Shown one piece after another: positions 61,510-64,000 of a stretch of DNA of 64,000 nt. A program made the position numbers and the translations under genes. Numbering within the stretch: the first letter of the stretch is position 1; every line of letters starts with the position of its first letter. Below the pieces are notes generated by a model, which worked only from the letters and a program-made list of their open reading frames with translations, was not told where the DNA came from and searched no databases. The DNA comes from Actinacidiphila acididurans (lineage in GTDB: Bacteria > Actinomycetota > Actinomycetes > Streptomycetales > Streptomycetaceae): NCBI RefSeq assembly GCF_016918855.1, contig NZ_JADKYB010000001.1, forward strand, positions 434,001-498,000, read 5' to 3'.

Positions 61510-61546
61510 TTGACAGGCCAAAATCCTTGGCCTTAAGGTCCTACCA
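61510..61546 (+). promoter_or_regulatory. Promoter of the bicupin/EutA-like operon with site B
   Basis: TTGACA (61510-61515) and TAAGGT (61534-61539) form a good housekeeping-type promoter with 18-bp spacing. The shared motif TGGCCTTAAGGTCCTACCA (61528-61546, site B) covers the -10, and a second dyad AGGCCAA...TTGGCCT (61516-61533... partly overlapping) fills the spacer. Binding here would block polymerase, so repression is expected. Confidence 0.65.
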
Positions 61547-61573
61547 ATAGTGCCGTGCAGGAAGGTCGCGCCC

Positions 61574-62689
61574 ATGTCCAGTGACGCCATCGTCAACGAC
61601 TCCTTCGCGGCGAAGTTCGCCACCGAGAAGGACTCGCCGTACACCCGCTGGGTGGCTGCCGAGGGGCTGGACATCATCGCCGCCCACTACGTGCCGGACC
61701 TGCGCACGGTGGAGCTGCGGCCCTGGGAACGGCGCGGCGGGCGCGGGGTGTTCATCAACCACGAGGCCAGCCGCACCTCCAACGACTGCTACGTGTGCGA
61801 GATCCCGGCCGGCGGCGCGCTGGCCCCGCAGCGGCAGCTGTTTGAGGAGATGATCCTGATCCTGGACGGCCACGGCTCCACCCGGGTGTGGAACGACGCC
61901 GGCGCCGAGGTCGGCTTCGAGTGGGGCCCCGGTTCGCTCTTCGCCATCCCGCTCAACGCCCACTACCAGCACTTCAACGGCTCGGGCACGACCGCCGCGC
62001 GCTTCGTGGCCTCCACCAACCTGCCGCCGGTGCTCAACCTCTACGACGACGTCGACTTCGTCTTCGGCACCTCGCGCGACTTCCCCGAGCGCTTCAACGG
62101 CGAACCCGACTACTTCGCGCCCGGCGGCGAGCAGAAGGGCCTGCTGCTGGACACCAACTTCGTGGCCGACGCGGTCAACCTGCCGCTGATCGAGGCCAAG
62201 GAGCGCGGGGCCGGCGGCGGCCACATCCGGTTCGCCATGGCCCGCGGCTCGATGAACAGCCACATCTCCCAGTTCCCCACCCGCACCTACAAGAAGGGCC
62301 ACCGGCACGGCCCGGGCGCCCACGTGATCATCCTGTCCGGCACCGGCTACAGCATGATGTGGCCCGAGGGCGAGGAGCCCAAGCGGTACGACTGGGGTCC
62401 GGGCACGCTGATAGTGCCGCCCAACATGTGGTTCCACCAGCACTTCAACACCGGTGCCGAGCCCGGCCGCTACCTGGCCTTCAAGCACGAGGCGGTCTCC
62501 CTGCGCAACGCCCAGGGCGTGCCCAAGGCATGGATCAGCCGGCGCATCGGCGGCGACCAGATCGACTACGCGGACGAGTCGCCCGTGGTGCGCGACACCT
62601 TCCGCAAGGCGCTGGCCGAGCAGGGCATGGAGCCGGAGATGGACGCGGCCTACGAGGCCGAGCTCGCCACCCTGCCGCCCAAGCCGTAA
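61574..62689 (+). CDS. Two-cupin protein encoded with an EutA-like ATPase
   Basis: The 371-aa cytoplasmic protein has two cupin-like halves. The first includes CEIPAGGALAPQRQLFEEMI, LILDGHGSTRVW and PGSLFAIPLNAHYQHFNGSG; the second includes YKKGHRHGPGAHVIILSGTG and PGTLIVPPNMWFHQHFNTGA with several His residues arranged as a metal site. It resembles gentisate-dioxygenase-type bicupins in layout but the pattern is its own. Its stop is 9 bp before the EutA-like gene. From memory, some entries of this family are labelled as related to ethanolamine ammonia-lyase activation; I could not verify this. An aromatic ring-cleaving role is an alternative. Confidence 0.75.
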   Translation: MSSDAIVNDSFAAKFATEKDSPYTRWVAAEGLDIIAAHYVPDLRTVELRPWERRGGRGVFINHEASRTSNDCYVCEIPAGGALAPQRQLFEEMILILDGHGSTRVWNDAGAEVGFEWGPGSLFAIPLNAHYQHFNGSGTTAARFVASTNLPPVLNLYDDVDFVFGTSRDFPERFNGEPDYFAPGGEQKGLLLDTNFVADAVNLPLIEAKERGAGGGHIRFAMARGSMNSHISQFPTRTYKKGHRHGPGAHVIILSGTGYSMMWPEGEEPKRYDWGPGTLIVPPNMWFHQHFNTGAEPGRYLAFKHEAVSLRNAQGVPKAWISRRIGGDQIDYADESPVVRDTFRKALAEQGMEPEMDAAYEAELATLPPKP

Positions 62690-62698
62690 CGGCCGGCC

Positions 62699-64000
62699 GT
62701 GCACAGCGACCACACACACGGCCACGCGAGCCACGGCGGGGGCGGACCGGTGACGAACCACTGCGCGTACCGGCCGGACCACGAGCACGACCACGACGAC
62801 GCCCCGGGCCCGCTGGAGGACAACCCGATCTGGCGGCAGGACAACGTGCTGCTGCACAGCGTCGGGATGGACATCGGCTCCTCCGGTACCCAGGTGGTCT
62901 TCTCCCGGCTGCACCTGCGCCGCATGGGCGAGGAGCTGACCAGCCGTTACGTGGTGGTGCGCCGGGAGAACGTCTACCGCTCGCCGGTCGCGCTGACCCC
63001 GTACGCGGGGGCCGACCGGATCGACGCGGAGGCGCTGGGCGTCATCGTGGACCGCGCCTACCAGGCGGCCGGCGTCGACCCGGCGGGCGTGGACGCCGGC
63101 GTGGTCATCCTCACCGGGGAGGCGCTGCGCCGCGGCAACGCCGAGGCCATCGCCCGGGTGCTGGCCGAGCGGGGCGGCGAGCTGGTCACCGCCACCGCCG
63201 GCCACCACATGGAGGCGATGCTGGCCGCGTACGGCTCCGGCGCGGCCCGTACCTCCCACGACACCGGCGCCCGGCTGCTGACCGTCGACATCGGCGGCGG
63301 CACCACCAAGCTGGCCGTGGTCGACCGCGGCCGGATCGTCCGCACCGCCGCCCTGCACATCGGCGGCCGGCTGCTGGCGTACGACCCGCGCGGCCGGCTG
63401 ACCCGGCTGGAACCGGGTGGTGAGCGGCAGGCCGCCCGGGCCGGCCTGGCCCCGCGGCTCGGCGAGCGGATCGGCCCGCCCGAGGTGGAGCGGCTCGGCT
63501 CGGCCATGGCCGACGCGCTGCTGGCCGCCCTCGCCCACCCGTCCGGCGGCGGCAGCGCGGACGAACTGTGGCTCACCGAGCCGATCGGGCCGCTGGACGG
63601 CGTGAGCGGCGCGGTCTTCTCCGGCGGCGTCGCGGAATACGTCTACGACCGCGAGCCGCGCGACTTCGGCGACCTCGGCCGGGCCCTCGGGCGCGCGCTG
63701 CGCCGCCGGCTCGACGCGGGCGCGCTGCCCTTCCCGCTGCTGCCGGCCGGCGAGTGCATCCGCGCGACGGCGCTCGGCGCCAGCGAGTACAGCGTGCAGC
63801 TCAGCGGCAACACCGGCTGCGTCACCGCCCCGGACCGGCTGCTGCCGCGGCGCAATCTGCAGGTCGTCCGGCCCGACTACGCACTCGGCGACCGCATCGA
63901 CGCCGACGCGCTGGCCGCGGCGATCCGCCGCCGGCTGACCGATCTGGACGCCGACACCAGCCCGGCCGACGTGGTGCTCGCCCTGCACTGGCAGGGCCTG
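62699..64000 (+). CDS. EutA-like ASKHA-fold reactivating ATPase (3' end beyond window)
   Basis: An open frame from GTG 62699 continues for 434 codons to the window end without a stop. The N-terminus is His-rich (HSDHTHGHASHGGGG, HEHDHDD), a probable metal-binding tail. The ASKHA core follows: phosphate-1 motif MDIGSSGTQVVFSRL, phosphate-2 LLTVDIGGGTTKLAVVDRG, and adenosine motif GAVFSGGVAEYVYDREPRDF, as in EutA, the chaperone that reactivates B12-dependent ethanolamine ammonia-lyase. No eutBC genes are in view. Its coupling to a bicupin gene in a Rieske oxygenase cluster suggests a different client enzyme. GTG at 62750 is an alternative start. Confidence 0.8.
   Translation, partial: MHSDHTHGHASHGGGGPVTNHCAYRPDHEHDHDDAPGPLEDNPIWRQDNVLLHSVGMDIGSSGTQVVFSRLHLRRMGEELTSRYVVVRRENVYRSPVALTPYAGADRIDAEALGVIVDRAYQAAGVDPAGVDAGVVILTGEALRRGNAEAIARVLAERGGELVTATAGHHMEAMLAAYGSGAARTSHDTGARLLTVDIGGGTTKLAVVDRGRIVRTAALHIGGRLLAYDPRGRLTRLEPGGERQAARAGLAPRLGERIGPPEVERLGSAMADALLAALAHPSGGGSADELWLTEPIGPLDGVSGAVFSGGVAEYVYDREPRDFGDLGRALGRALRRRLDAGALPFPLLPAGECIRATALGASEYSVQLSGNTGCVTAPDRLLPRRNLQVVRPDYALGDRIDADALAAAIRRRLTDLDADTSPADVVLALHWQGL

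Noticed and set aside
1..64000. tRNA genes, rRNA genes, CRISPR arrays, phage attachment sites
   Set aside because: None of the expected cloverleaf, repeat-spacer or integrase-associated patterns was noticed in either strand; absence is from reading, not from a computed search.

Overview
This 64 kb window is very GC-rich with strong third-position GC bias. It has many GTG starts, GTGA/ATGA gene overlaps, Tat and Sec secreted glycoside hydrolases, and a long run of TetR, MarR, LacI, GntR, AraC and ECF regulators. All of this points to a Streptomyces-like actinomycete chromosome (family Streptomycetaceae by gene style; species not determinable). No tRNA, rRNA or CRISPR array was seen. All product names come from reading translated motifs; no database search was run.

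Layout. 1-8.6 kb is accessory: a TetR/SDR divergent pair with clear palindromic operators, a decayed IS5-type transposase, a secreted propeller/Ig-like protein, a stretch of mobile-element debris (IS481 start fragment, possible relaxase fragment), a small secreted protein and an AraC regulator. 8.6-20 kb holds secreted carbohydrate-active proteins (beta-helix protein with a duplicated module, SGNH esterase, GH30 glycosidase with its LacI regulator). Between them lie a MarR regulator divergent from a TetM/Otr(A)-type ribosomal protection protein, a DUF427 protein and a maltose-type acetyltransferase. 20.5-34.3 kb is mixed: a TetR/SnoaL pair with operators, a secreted propeller/FN3/DNRLRE protein coupled to a lipoprotein, metY-metX behind a 24-codon leader peptide with an attenuator-like hairpin, an HSL-type esterase, a YCII(DGPF)/ECF42-type sigma pair, a GAF-SpoIIE-HATPase phosphatase and a second SGNH hydrolase with three 44-residue repeats.

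34.5-47.6 kb is a coherent alpha-galactoside utilisation locus. It has a secreted GH27 alpha-galactosidase, a sugar ABC importer (binding protein and two permeases), an intracellular GH36 alpha-galactosidase, an SDR (candidate galactose dehydrogenase), a DgoR-type GntR regulator, DgoD galactonate dehydratase, a mutarotase-fold protein, a KDPG/KDPGal aldolase and a KDG/KDGal kinase. Read together this is an oxidative De Ley-Doudoroff route from alpha-galactosides to pyruvate and glyceraldehyde-3-phosphate. A dedicated lactonase was not seen.

47.7-51.3 kb is a phosphate/polyphosphate block (Pit transporter, small membrane protein, PPK2) translationally coupled to a P1-family peptidase.

51.4-64 kb is the most unusual region: a multi-promoter catabolic cluster. 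It holds a phthalate-dioxygenase-type Rieske oxygenase with its 2Fe-2S ferredoxin, a LigJ-type 4-oxalomesaconate hydratase, an RraA/CHA-aldolase-type protein, a zinc dehydrogenase, two 4,5-dihydroxyphthalate-decarboxylase/NMT1-like proteins, an RpiB-like isomerase, an alpha/beta hydrolase with Cys in the nucleophile position, a PanB paralogue, an unrecognised 181-aa protein, a bicupin protein and an EutA-like ASKHA ATPase that runs off the window end. A 19-bp motif, TGGYCTWAWGGWCnKACCA, occurs once at one divergent promoter and twice at the other, tying the parts into one apparent regulon. Ring-cleavage genes are absent from the window, so the substrate is unknown.
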